NCBI RefSeq assembly: GCF_045277565.1
Contig: NZ_CP123584.1
Location: 4,154,001-4,218,000, forward strand
Direction: 5' to 3'
Origin: Aliisedimentitalea scapharcae
GTDB taxonomy: Bacteria; Pseudomonadota; Alphaproteobacteria; Rhodobacterales; Rhodobacteraceae
DNA length: 64,000 bases
Shown one piece after another: positions 42,289-50,003 of the stretch (position 1 is its first letter; the number at the start of each line of letters is the position of its first letter). Position numbers and translations under genes: made by a program. Below the pieces are notes generated by a model that did not search any database, was not told where the DNA came from, and saw nothing but the letters and a program-made list of their open reading frames with translations.

Positions 42289-45096
42289 ATGAGCAAGACC
42301 GAATTCGGCAAGGGTTGCCATCTGCATCTGATTGATGGATCGGCCTTTATCTTTCGCGCCTATCACGCGTTGCCGCCGCTAACCCGTAAATCCGACGGGC
42401 TGCCTGTTGGTGCCGTATCGGGGTTCTGCAATATGCTGCAACGCTATGTCGAGGATAACAACGGTCCCGACGCACCCACCCATGCGGCGGTGATCTTTGA
42501 TCATTCGGGCAAGAGTTTCCGCAATGAGATGTATGATCTCTACAAGGCCAACCGTCCGCCTGCCCCCGAAGATCTGGTGCCACAGTTTCCGCTGACCCGC
42601 GACGCCACCCGTGCCTTTAATATCGCCTGCAAGGAGGTCGAAGGATTCGAGGCCGACGACATTATCGCCACATTGGCCTGTCGCGCGCGCGAGGCTGGCG
42701 GTCGGGTGACCATCATCAGTTCTGACAAGGACCTGATGCAGCTGGTTGGCGGCGGCGTTGAAATGCTGGACGCGATGAAGAACAAGCGCATTGACCGCGA
42801 CGGGGTGCTGGAGAAATTCGGTGTCGGTCCGGAACGCGTGGTGGACGTTCAGGCGCTGGCCGGGGACAGTGTTGACAATGTGCCAGGTGCACCGGGAATC
42901 GGTATCAAGACCGCCGCGTTGTTGATCAACGAATATGGTTCGCTCGAAGATCTGCTGAACCGCGCAACAGAAATCAAGCAGCCCAAGCGGCGACAGACAT
43001 TGATCGACAATCGCGATCAGATCGAGTTGTCCAAACAGCTGGTTCAGCTGGACTGCGAGATGACGCTCGACTTCTCGCTCGAGGAGTTGGAAGTTCAGGA
43101 TCCCGACCCCGAAGCCCTGCTGACATTCCTCTCCGAAATGGAGTTCCGCACGCTTTCCAAACGTCTGGCCGAGCGAATGGGTGTGGAAACTCCGGACATC
43201 CCAGAGAAACTCCTGGAAGGCAGCGGCGAGGCGTCGATGCCCGAATCCGTACCCTTTAACCCCGAGACATACACCTGTGTGCGGGATGCAGCTGCGTTGC
43301 AGGGGTGGATAGATCAGGCAATAGAACGCGGCTGGGTCGCCGTGGATACCGAAACCACCGGTTTGGACGAAATGGTTGTCGATCTGGTTGGCGTTTCCCT
43401 GTGTGTCGAAGCCGGACAGGCCTGTTACATCCCGTTGACCCACAAGGCCGGAGCCTCGGACGACTTGTTTGGATCGGATGAATTGGCCGAGGGGCAGATG
43501 CCGCTAAAGACGGCGCTGGATATGCTGAAACCGCTGCTCGAAGATCCGTCAGTGATCAAGATCGGGCAGAACATGAAATACGACGCCAAGATCTTTGCCC
43601 GCCAGGGTATCACCGTGGCACCGATCGACGATACCATGTTGATGTCCTATGCGCTGCACGGCGGTGAACACAACCACGGAATGGATACGCTTTCGGATCG
43701 CTATCTGGATCACACTCCAATCCCAATCAAACCGCTTCTGGGCACCGGAAAATCCGCGATCACCTTCGACCGCGTGCCAATTGACGATGCCATCGCCTAT
43801 GCCGCCGAGGACGCGGATATCACGCTGCGCCTGTGGCAGACGTTCAAACCACAGCTGCACCAACGGCAGGTCACCACCGTCTATGAAACCCTGGAACGGC
43901 CGCTGATCCCAGTTCTGGCCAAGATGGAAATGGACGGCATCAAGGTTGACCGGGACACCCTGAGCAGGATGTCCAATGCCTTTGCCCAAAAGATGGCCGC
44001 CCTGGAAGCCGAAATTCACGAACTGGCCGGTGAGAGCTTCAATGTCGGCAGCCCCAAGCAGTTGGGCGAGATCCTGTTCGACAAAATGGGAATCGAGGGT
44101 GGCAAAAAGGGCAAGACCGGTGCCTATGCGACGGGTGCGGATATTCTGGAAGATTTGGCAACAGAGCATGAACTGCCTGGCCGGGTGTTGGACTGGCGTC
44201 AGCTGTCCAAACTGAAGTCGACCTATACGGATGCCCTACAGGACCATATCAACCCGGACACCGGCCGGGTGCACACCTCCTATTCCATCGCCGGTGCATC
44301 AACGGGGCGATTGGCGTCGACGGATCCGAACCTGCAAAACATCCCGGTGCGTTCCGAGGAAGGGCGCCGCATCCGAGAGGCCTTTATCGCCGAACCAGGA
44401 AATGTGCTTCTGTCGCTCGACTATTCCCAGATTGAACTGCGGATCCTGGCCCATGTCGCCGGGATTGATGCGCTGAAACAGGCGTTTGCTGATGGTTTGG
44501 ACATTCACGCCATGACCGCATCCGAAATGTTCGACGTTCCGCTGGACGAGATGACGTCGGATATCCGACGTCAAGCCAAGGCAATCAACTTTGGCGTCAT
44601 CTACGGAATTTCCGGATTCGGACTGGCGCGCAACCTTCGTATCCCGCGCAAGGATGCCCAAGGCTTTATTGACCGCTATTTTGAACGATTCCCCGGGATC
44701 CGAAAATATATGGACAGCACCGTCGATTTCGCCAAGGAGCACGGGTATGTGCAGACTTTGTTCGGACGCAAGATCCACACGCCCGAAATCGGTGCCAAAG
44801 GCCCCAAGGCCGGTTTCGCCAAACGCGCGGCGATCAACGCGCCGATCCAGGGCACGGCCGCAGATGTCATCCGCCGCGCAATGATCCGGATGCCCGACGC
44901 TATTGCCCACCTGCCCGCACGGATGTTGCTGCAGGTTCACGATGAACTGCTGTTTGAAGTCCCCGAGGCAGATGTCGAGGAAACCATTGCCGTAGCGCGT
45001 CACGTCATGGAAACCGCGGCGGATCCGGCTGTACATCTGGAAATCAAATTGAGCGTTGATGCTGGCCAGGGAGCCAATTGGTCTGAAGCCCATTAG
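42289..45096 (+). CDS. polA: DNA polymerase I
   Basis: Fills gaps and removes primers in replication and excision repair. The 935-residue protein has three intact modules: the 5'-3' exonuclease (residues about 1-290; HLIDGSAFIFRAYHALPP, VEGFEADDIIATLA, GDSVDNVPGAPGIG), the 3'-5' exonuclease (VAVDTETTGLDEM, QNMKYDAKIF, YAAEDADITLRLW) and the polymerase (STGRLASTDPNLQNIPVR, LSLDYSQIELRILAHVAG, RRQAKAINFGVIYGISGFGL, QVHDELLFEV). The start at 42289 agrees with the family; the frame runs further upstream. Proofreading residues are present, unlike in many other bacterial PolA proteins. Confidence 0.97.
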   Translation: MSKTEFGKGCHLHLIDGSAFIFRAYHALPPLTRKSDGLPVGAVSGFCNMLQRYVEDNNGPDAPTHAAVIFDHSGKSFRNEMYDLYKANRPPAPEDLVPQFPLTRDATRAFNIACKEVEGFEADDIIATLACRAREAGGRVTIISSDKDLMQLVGGGVEMLDAMKNKRIDRDGVLEKFGVGPERVVDVQALAGDSVDNVPGAPGIGIKTAALLINEYGSLEDLLNRATEIKQPKRRQTLIDNRDQIELSKQLVQLDCEMTLDFSLEELEVQDPDPEALLTFLSEMEFRTLSKRLAERMGVETPDIPEKLLEGSGEASMPESVPFNPETYTCVRDAAALQGWIDQAIERGWVAVDTETTGLDEMVVDLVGVSLCVEAGQACYIPLTHKAGASDDLFGSDELAEGQMPLKTALDMLKPLLEDPSVIKIGQNMKYDAKIFARQGITVAPIDDTMLMSYALHGGEHNHGMDTLSDRYLDHTPIPIKPLLGTGKSAITFDRVPIDDAIAYAAEDADITLRLWQTFKPQLHQRQVTTVYETLERPLIPVLAKMEMDGIKVDRDTLSRMSNAFAQKMAALEAEIHELAGESFNVGSPKQLGEILFDKMGIEGGKKGKTGAYATGADILEDLATEHELPGRVLDWRQLSKLKSTYTDALQDHINPDTGRVHTSYSIAGASTGRLASTDPNLQNIPVRSEEGRRIREAFIAEPGNVLLSLDYSQIELRILAHVAGIDALKQAFADGLDIHAMTASEMFDVPLDEMTSDIRRQAKAINFGVIYGISGFGLARNLRIPRKDAQGFIDRYFERFPGIRKYMDSTVDFAKEHGYVQTLFGRKIHTPEIGAKGPKAGFAKRAAINAPIQGTAADVIRRAMIRMPDAIAHLPARMLLQVHDELLFEVPEADVEETIAVARHVMETAADPAVHLEIKLSVDAGQGANWSEAH

Positions 45097-45137
45097 AGGG
45101 TTACATGACACACAGGGTCACTGATCTGGTGCCAAAA

Positions 45138-45220
45138 CGGGAGTGCTCCCGCCCGCGGGAGCCGCATCAAAGATGCGTCACCCCCCGTTGGGCCAGGCAG
45201 CGTGTGCAAGCACACGCTGC
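45138..45220. repeat. compound hairpin region with family A repeat copy 3
   Basis: Four inverted repeats in 83 bases. CGGGAG (45138-45143) can pair with CTCCCG (45146-45151), which can alternatively pair with CGGGAG (45156-45161). CGCATC-AAA-GATGCG follows at 45163-45177. A perfect 11-bp stem (45197-45207 with 45210-45220, loop AA) is entered by CCGTTGGGCCAGGCA (45185-45199), 13 of 15 like the other two family A arms. It lies between the convergent polA and DUF2798 genes and can terminate both. Confidence 0.7.
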
Positions 45221-45249
45221 AGTTGCCCGGCGTGGTTTGCGAAACAGGC

Positions 45250-45498
45250 TCACCCCTGGCGGGGCTGTTGCTGGGGTTGCTGCACCAGTTTGGACACAAG
45301 CTTGCGCACATGCGGCGCGGCCAGAAACGCCACGAGAAAAGCGATTGGCCAACTCACCGACCAAGCCCCCATCCAGCTGGAAAACAACTGCGCTCCGAAT
45401 CCCATGTTCGTGAATGTCGCCACACCAGTAACGATAAAGGACATCAATCCCGACAGAATCAGGCTGAACACCAATTGAGAATAACGCGCAGGGATCAT
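45250..45498 (-). CDS. DUF2798 family membrane protein
   Basis: An 82-residue inner-membrane protein with two hydrophobic segments (LVFSLILSGLMSFIVTGVATF and WSVSWPIAFLVAFLAAPHV). The block GLMSFIVTGVAT and the WMGAWSVSWPIAF pattern fit DUF2798. A basic end (VRKLVSKLV) and a Gln/Pro tail (QQPQQQPRQG) follow; the tail reaches the edge of the compound repeat region and may have been altered by it. Function unknown. Confidence 0.85.
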   Translation of the reverse strand: MIPARYSQLVFSLILSGLMSFIVTGVATFTNMGFGAQLFSSWMGAWSVSWPIAFLVAFLAAPHVRKLVSKLVQQPQQQPRQG

Positions 45499-45549
45499 TT
45501 CCGGCTCCTGTGTGGTTTTTCAATCATATGCAATTTTTGGAATAATAAT

Positions 45550-46311
45550 TCAAGCCAATCCTCGCATCCAGCCCAGGGACTCTTGGGTTGTTCTGGTGCT
45601 GGGGGTATATTCCGCACTGACCCAGCCTGAATATCCACTGGCATCAATGGCGGCAAACAAGGTCAGGAAATCCACCGGACCGCGCCCGGGTTCAGATCTG
45701 TCCGGTGCGGCGCCAATTTGCACATGCCGAACCACAGGTGCAAACCGGTCCCAAATTCCGGCTGCATCGCCGTGTATGACCTCGGCATGGTAGGCATCAT
45801 ATTGCAAGCCCACATTGGGACGGTCCACAGCATCCAACACATCGGCGGCCAGCGCATAGTCGTTCAAAAAATAGCCGGGCTGATCGTGTTCATTCAGCGG
45901 TTCGATCGTGAATTGTTGGCGTGGATATGTCTCGGTAACCCAGCGCAGGTTTTTCTCGAACACCTGCTGCGCGGCAGCGCCTGACTGATAGCCGGCCATG
46001 ATGTGAATTAGTCCGGGGTTCAGCATATCTGCATAGCGCATCACCCGGCGCATATCGCTTTGGAACCGGGCCTCGCCACCAGGAACTGCTGCAAATCCGG
46101 GCGCACCACCGGTATAGTTGGGCGGTGGTGCATTGATCAGAACAAGTTCGAGACCGTTGGCCAACAAGGCCCGCAATGTGTCCTTGGCCGCGATTTCATA
46201 CGGAAACAGGATTTCGACGGCATCAAAGCCTGCATCAGCGGCAGCTGAAAATCGGTCGAGATACGGAAGCTCGGCAAACAACAGGGAAATATTGGCTGCA
46301 AATCGTGGCAT
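45550..46311 (-). CDS. hydroxypyruvate isomerase family protein (TIM barrel)
   Basis: A 253-residue sugar-phosphate-isomerase-like TIM barrel. It starts at 46311 (MPRFAANISLLFAELPYLDRF), the usual N terminus of Hyi-type enzymes. Metal/substrate residues include the Glu in TIEPLNEHDQPGYFL, YDAYHAEVIHGD, the His/Gln in VRHVQIGAAPDRSEP and the terminal Glu in VSAEYTPS. These match 2-oxo-tetronate isomerase/hydroxypyruvate isomerase members. No glyoxylate pathway gene (gcl, glxR) is nearby, so the substrate is not certain. It is divergent from the EamA transporter. Confidence 0.88.
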   Translation of the reverse strand: MPRFAANISLLFAELPYLDRFSAAADAGFDAVEILFPYEIAAKDTLRALLANGLELVLINAPPPNYTGGAPGFAAVPGGEARFQSDMRRVMRYADMLNPGLIHIMAGYQSGAAAQQVFEKNLRWVTETYPRQQFTIEPLNEHDQPGYFLNDYALAADVLDAVDRPNVGLQYDAYHAEVIHGDAAGIWDRFAPVVRHVQIGAAPDRSEPGRGPVDFLTLFAAIDASGYSGWVSAEYTPSTRTTQESLGWMRGLA

Positions 46312-46463
46312 GTCTTTCAATCCTGCTGACTCTAGCTTTTGACATACCCTGACCTGCCCCATTCAGCCAAGAGACTGAAAACGACCAAATGTCGGTTTCC
46401 CTTCAGACACTGGTGCGAATCTTCTCTTCGCTACACGAATTGCCCCAAACGCAGAAGTTCAGC

Positions 46464-47432
46464 ATGAATTTGCAGTCAAACAGATCCGCACAGCCTAATC
46501 TAGCTCCCTCTCTTTCGCGAACAGCCGTTGCGGGAAACCTGATGGCGGGTCTGTCCATGATGACTTGGGCGATCGGGTTTCCTGTCGCCGAGTTGTTGCT
46601 GCAAGATTGGTCGCCGTTGTTTCTGATCACCGTGCGGATGACGCTGGCCATCGCTTTGATGATCCCGGTCTGGATGATCATCGAAGGATTGCCCCTGTTG
46701 AGCTCGAAACAGATCATCAAGGGGTTGATCACAGGCGGGATTGGATTCGGGGTCGGCGCGCATATGATGTTGGTCGCACAGGATCTGACCGATCCGGTAA
46801 CCGTTGCCCTGATATCGGCCACAGCCCCGGTGGCGGGTGCTCTGCTGGAAGTACGCGCGGGCACCCGACGTATATCGATTCGGTTCATGATTGGTCTGGG
46901 CGCGACCGTCGCCGGAGGGTTCATCGCCACAAATGGCCTGCCCTCCGGGCAATTGGGACTGGGTGCCGCCTATGCGGTTGGGGCAGTATTTTTGTGGACT
47001 TGGGCCAGTATGGCGGTCAATCGCGACCTGCCGATGCTGGGTCCCATTGGGCGATCTACCCTGACATTCACCGGAGGTGCAGTCGCCTTGTGGATTATGG
47101 CAGCCGGCACTTTTCTCAGTGGATCGCTGGTGTTGCCGAGCGAACCAATCAGTTGGGAACAAATCCAACTGTTGTTGATCTATACCGTCATCGCGATGGC
47201 CATCAGTCAGGTGCTGTGGATTGCATCAGTGGGCAAGCTGGGCGTGGCCCTGGCCTGCTTCCACATGAACCTAACGCCTTTCTTTGTCATGCTGATCATG
47301 GTTGGCTTGGGTGCTGGCTGGTATTGGCCCCAGGCCTATGGAGCCGCTCTGGTCGGGATCGGTGTTTTGATCGCGCAGAAAAAACGACGCCAAGCCCCGC
47401 CCGAGACCGAAGTCATTTCACACACTCCGTAG
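46464..47432 (+). CDS. EamA/DMT family transporter
   Basis: An inner-membrane permease with ten hydrophobic segments in two EamA repeats (first repeat from about LMAGLSMMTWAIGF, second from LGLGAAYAVGAVFLW). The start at 46464 (MNLQSNRSAQPN, 322 residues) gives a short polar N terminus; an ATG at 46389 is in frame and would add 25 residues. The N-terminal half contains VALISATAPVAGALLE, a typical helix-4 pattern. Substrates in the family are metabolites and amino acids; none can be assigned here. Confidence 0.88.
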   Translation: MNLQSNRSAQPNLAPSLSRTAVAGNLMAGLSMMTWAIGFPVAELLLQDWSPLFLITVRMTLAIALMIPVWMIIEGLPLLSSKQIIKGLITGGIGFGVGAHMMLVAQDLTDPVTVALISATAPVAGALLEVRAGTRRISIRFMIGLGATVAGGFIATNGLPSGQLGLGAAYAVGAVFLWTWASMAVNRDLPMLGPIGRSTLTFTGGAVALWIMAAGTFLSGSLVLPSEPISWEQIQLLLIYTVIAMAISQVLWIASVGKLGVALACFHMNLTPFFVMLIMVGLGAGWYWPQAYGAALVGIGVLIAQKKRRQAPPETEVISHTP

Positions 47433-47480
47433 GGCCCCAGAGACAGAACGGGACAGCACCAATACCAGAAAGATCAAAAA

Positions 47481-48068
47481 TCAGCCAAGTTCCTCTGACG
47501 GGATGATCGCAAAGAACTGGCCCGACGACCAAACCCCGAACCACCCGTCGTGATGCGCGCCCAGATCGACAAGACGGTAAAAACTCTTGCGATCAATCAG
47601 CGCCTCCAGCCCATCCCGTATGTGCACATAGGGCGATGGTTCCCCGGTCTCCGGATCACGAACAACCCGAATTTGATGGTCCGGTCCCGCCACGGCAGTG
47701 TCGCCCACATGGGTGGAAAAGGTCAGAACCTGCGCGGTTCCGTGCCCCTCGGGTTCAAAATCAACCGCCACAAATGGGGCGTCATCAACTGTGATTCCCA
47801 CCTTTTCAACCGGGGTAACCAGAAAGTATTTGCCATCTTCCAGCTTGAGAATCGACGAAAACAGTTTGACCAGCTCAAACCGTCCTATTGGGGTGCCCAG
47901 ATAGAACCACGTCCCATCCCGGGCGATCCGCATGTCCAGATCTCCGCAAAACGGTGGGTTCCACAGATGCACCGGCGGAAGTCCGCGGCCCTTGGACGCC
48001 TTTATTGACGCCGCTATGCCATCTGCGGAGGGAGTAACAGCTTTTTGTCCACTCATTGTTTTTGCCAT
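47481..48068 (-). CDS. DUF1285 family protein
   Basis: A 195-residue cytosolic protein of DUF1285. The family core is evident: GRGLPPVHLWNPPFCGDLDMRIARDGTWFYLGTPIGR, then YFLVTPVEKVGI and a C-terminal HHDGWFGVWSSGQFF. The start at 48068 (MAKTMSGQ) is used because the longer frame is the complement of the moxR gene. It is divergent from moxR with 52 bases between starts and is the usual neighbour of that cluster in alphaproteobacteria. Function unknown; two-domain small beta structure is known from the family. Confidence 0.88.
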   Translation of the reverse strand: MAKTMSGQKAVTPSADGIAASIKASKGRGLPPVHLWNPPFCGDLDMRIARDGTWFYLGTPIGRFELVKLFSSILKLEDGKYFLVTPVEKVGITVDDAPFVAVDFEPEGHGTAQVLTFSTHVGDTAVAGPDHQIRVVRDPETGEPSPYVHIRDGLEALIDRKSFYRLVDLGAHHDGWFGVWSSGQFFAIIPSEELG

Positions 48069-48120
48069 TTCGTCTGAGCGAGTTAGAGTTACAGCATATA
48101 TCTCCTGCCGAGGAAAAGTC

Positions 48121-49128
48121 ATGTCCCAACCCGACAATCTTGTTGAAGAAATCGAAACGCTTGAAGCGAAACTGGCCGAAGCCAAGTCCAGCATCACCAA
48201 GCGGTTCATTGGACAGGAGCGGGTGGTAGACCTGACACTGGCCTCTTTGTTGTGCGGTGGGCACGCGTTGTTGATCGGTTTGCCGGGGCTGGGCAAGACA
48301 CGGTTGGTTGAAACCCTGTCGACAGTGATGGGCCTGGACGGCAACCGGATTCAGTTCACTCCCGACCTGATGCCTGCCGATATTCTTGGGTCCGAAGTGC
48401 TGGATACAGGCACTGACGGCAGCCGGTCCTTCCGGTTTGTCCCCGGACCTGTGTTCTGCCAACTGCTGATGGCCGATGAAATCAACCGCGCCAGCCCCCG
48501 AACGCAATCGGCACTGTTGCAGGCCATGCAGGAGCGCACAGTTACTGTTGCCGGGCAGGATCGCCCCCTGGGAATGCCGTTTCACGTGCTGGCAACCCAA
48601 AACCCGATCGAACAGGAAGGCACCTACCCCCTGCCCGAAGCCCAGCTGGACCGGTTTCTGGTGCAAATCGACGTCGATTACCCCGACCGCGATACCGAAC
48701 GCGACATCCTCCTGGCCACAACCGGTGTGACCGAGGCCGAGGCCAGCGCAGTTTTCACCTCGCAGGAATTGCTGGCAGCCCAAACTCTGCTGCGCCGGAT
48801 GCCAGTAGGAGAGTCCGTCGTGGACCTGATCCTGGATCTGGTACGCGCATTCCGCCCGGACGAGCCGGGCGTATCAGACCGTGTCGCTGAGACCGTGGCC
48901 TGGGGCCCCGGCCCACGCGCCGCACAGGCATTGATGCTGACGGTGCGCGCCCGTGCGTTGTTGCAAGGGCGCCTGGCCCCCAACGCCGAAGACGTCATCG
49001 ACATGGCCCGCCCGGTGCTGAGCCATCGGATGGCATTGAACTTTGCCGCCCGCGCCCGCGGCGACAGCTTGGCCGATCTGATCGAAACCACCGCCGCCAG
49101 CCTGTCCCGGACCGAGGTCGCGGCGTGA
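48121..49128 (+). CDS. MoxR family AAA ATPase
   Basis: A 335-residue AAA+ chaperone-type ATPase. It has a coiled N terminus (VEEIETLEAKLAEAKSS), Walker A IGLPGLGKTRLVE, Walker B MADEINRASPRTQSALLQAMQE, sensor 1 VLATQNPIEQEGTYPLPEAQLDRF and the MoxR lid. The start follows AGGAAAAG. MoxR proteins act with vWA-domain partners, and here the next gene (DUF58) overlaps by 4 bases (GTGA), starting a chain of four overlapping genes. The presumed role is assembly or remodelling of an envelope complex. Confidence 0.95.
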   Translation: MSQPDNLVEEIETLEAKLAEAKSSITKRFIGQERVVDLTLASLLCGGHALLIGLPGLGKTRLVETLSTVMGLDGNRIQFTPDLMPADILGSEVLDTGTDGSRSFRFVPGPVFCQLLMADEINRASPRTQSALLQAMQERTVTVAGQDRPLGMPFHVLATQNPIEQEGTYPLPEAQLDRFLVQIDVDYPDRDTERDILLATTGVTEAEASAVFTSQELLAAQTLLRRMPVGESVVDLILDLVRAFRPDEPGVSDRVAETVAWGPGPRAAQALMLTVRARALLQGRLAPNAEDVIDMARPVLSHRMALNFAARARGDSLADLIETTAASLSRTEVAA

Positions 49129-50003
49129 CCCAATCCGCGCCATCCCTGCGTCAGCGCGCCGAATCCGAAGCCAGCCGACTGCCACCCCTTTTGGCGCGGG
49201 CCGAACGGTTGGCCGGATCGGTTTTATTGGGCGAACATGGGCGTCGACGTGCAGGATTGGGGGATGATTTCTGGCAATATCGCCCGGCGCAGCCCGGCGA
49301 TAGCCGCCGTTTGATCGACCATCGCAGATCAGCACGAGGCGATGTTCAATATGTACGCGAACGCGAATGGCAGATCGCCCAGTCGGTAATGCTGTGGGTC
49401 GATCAGGGAGCCTCGATGCGGTTTTCATCATCCGGGAACCTGCCGGACAAGATGGACCGTGCAAGACTGTTGGCGTTGGCCACAGCCATCATTCTGATCC
49501 GCAATGGAGAACGCGTGGGGCTGACCGGCACCACTTTGCCGCCGCGCCGGGGCAATGCCCAAATCCTGCGACTGGCCGAACATTTCGCCACCGCCGAAGA
49601 CACGGACTATGCCTCTCCTGAACATCGCGCAATGATTCCGCATGCGCGCGCCGTGTTCCTGTCAGATTTTCTGGGTGATTTTGGTGAAATCCAATTGGCG
49701 TTGACCAAGGCGGCAGACCGCGGGGTCCACGGCGTCCTGTTGCAGGTTCTGGATCCTGACGAAGAGAGCTTCCCGTATCAAGGGCGCACAGTCTTTCAAA
49801 GCATCGCAGGCTCTGTTCAGCATGAGACCCTGATGGCGGCGGGTCTGCGTGATCGGTACCTGGACCGGCTGGAGCAGCGCCGCGATGCGCTGGAGCAATT
49901 GTGCCGTGCCACGGGATGGCGGTTGGGCAGACATCATACCGGCGATACCGCCCAAACCGCATTGCTATGGCTGCATCAGGCCCTGGGAGGGAGCACGCGA
50001 TGA
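49125..50003 (+). CDS. DUF58 domain protein (vWA-like partner of MoxR)
   Basis: A 292-residue protein beginning with a GTG that overlaps the moxR stop. The DUF58 signature is DDFWQYRPAQPGDSRRLIDHRRSARGDVQYVREREWQIA in the N-terminal half, followed by a von Willebrand A-like stretch with VMLWVDQGASMRF (a DxGxS variant of the metal-site motif). No signal peptide or membrane segment is apparent, so it is cytosolic. It is the classical MoxR-coupled protein. The stop overlaps the next ATG (ATGA). Confidence 0.92.
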   Translation: MTQSAPSLRQRAESEASRLPPLLARAERLAGSVLLGEHGRRRAGLGDDFWQYRPAQPGDSRRLIDHRRSARGDVQYVREREWQIAQSVMLWVDQGASMRFSSSGNLPDKMDRARLLALATAIILIRNGERVGLTGTTLPPRRGNAQILRLAEHFATAEDTDYASPEHRAMIPHARAVFLSDFLGDFGEIQLALTKAADRGVHGVLLQVLDPDEESFPYQGRTVFQSIAGSVQHETLMAAGLRDRYLDRLEQRRDALEQLCRATGWRLGRHHTGDTAQTALLWLHQALGGSTR

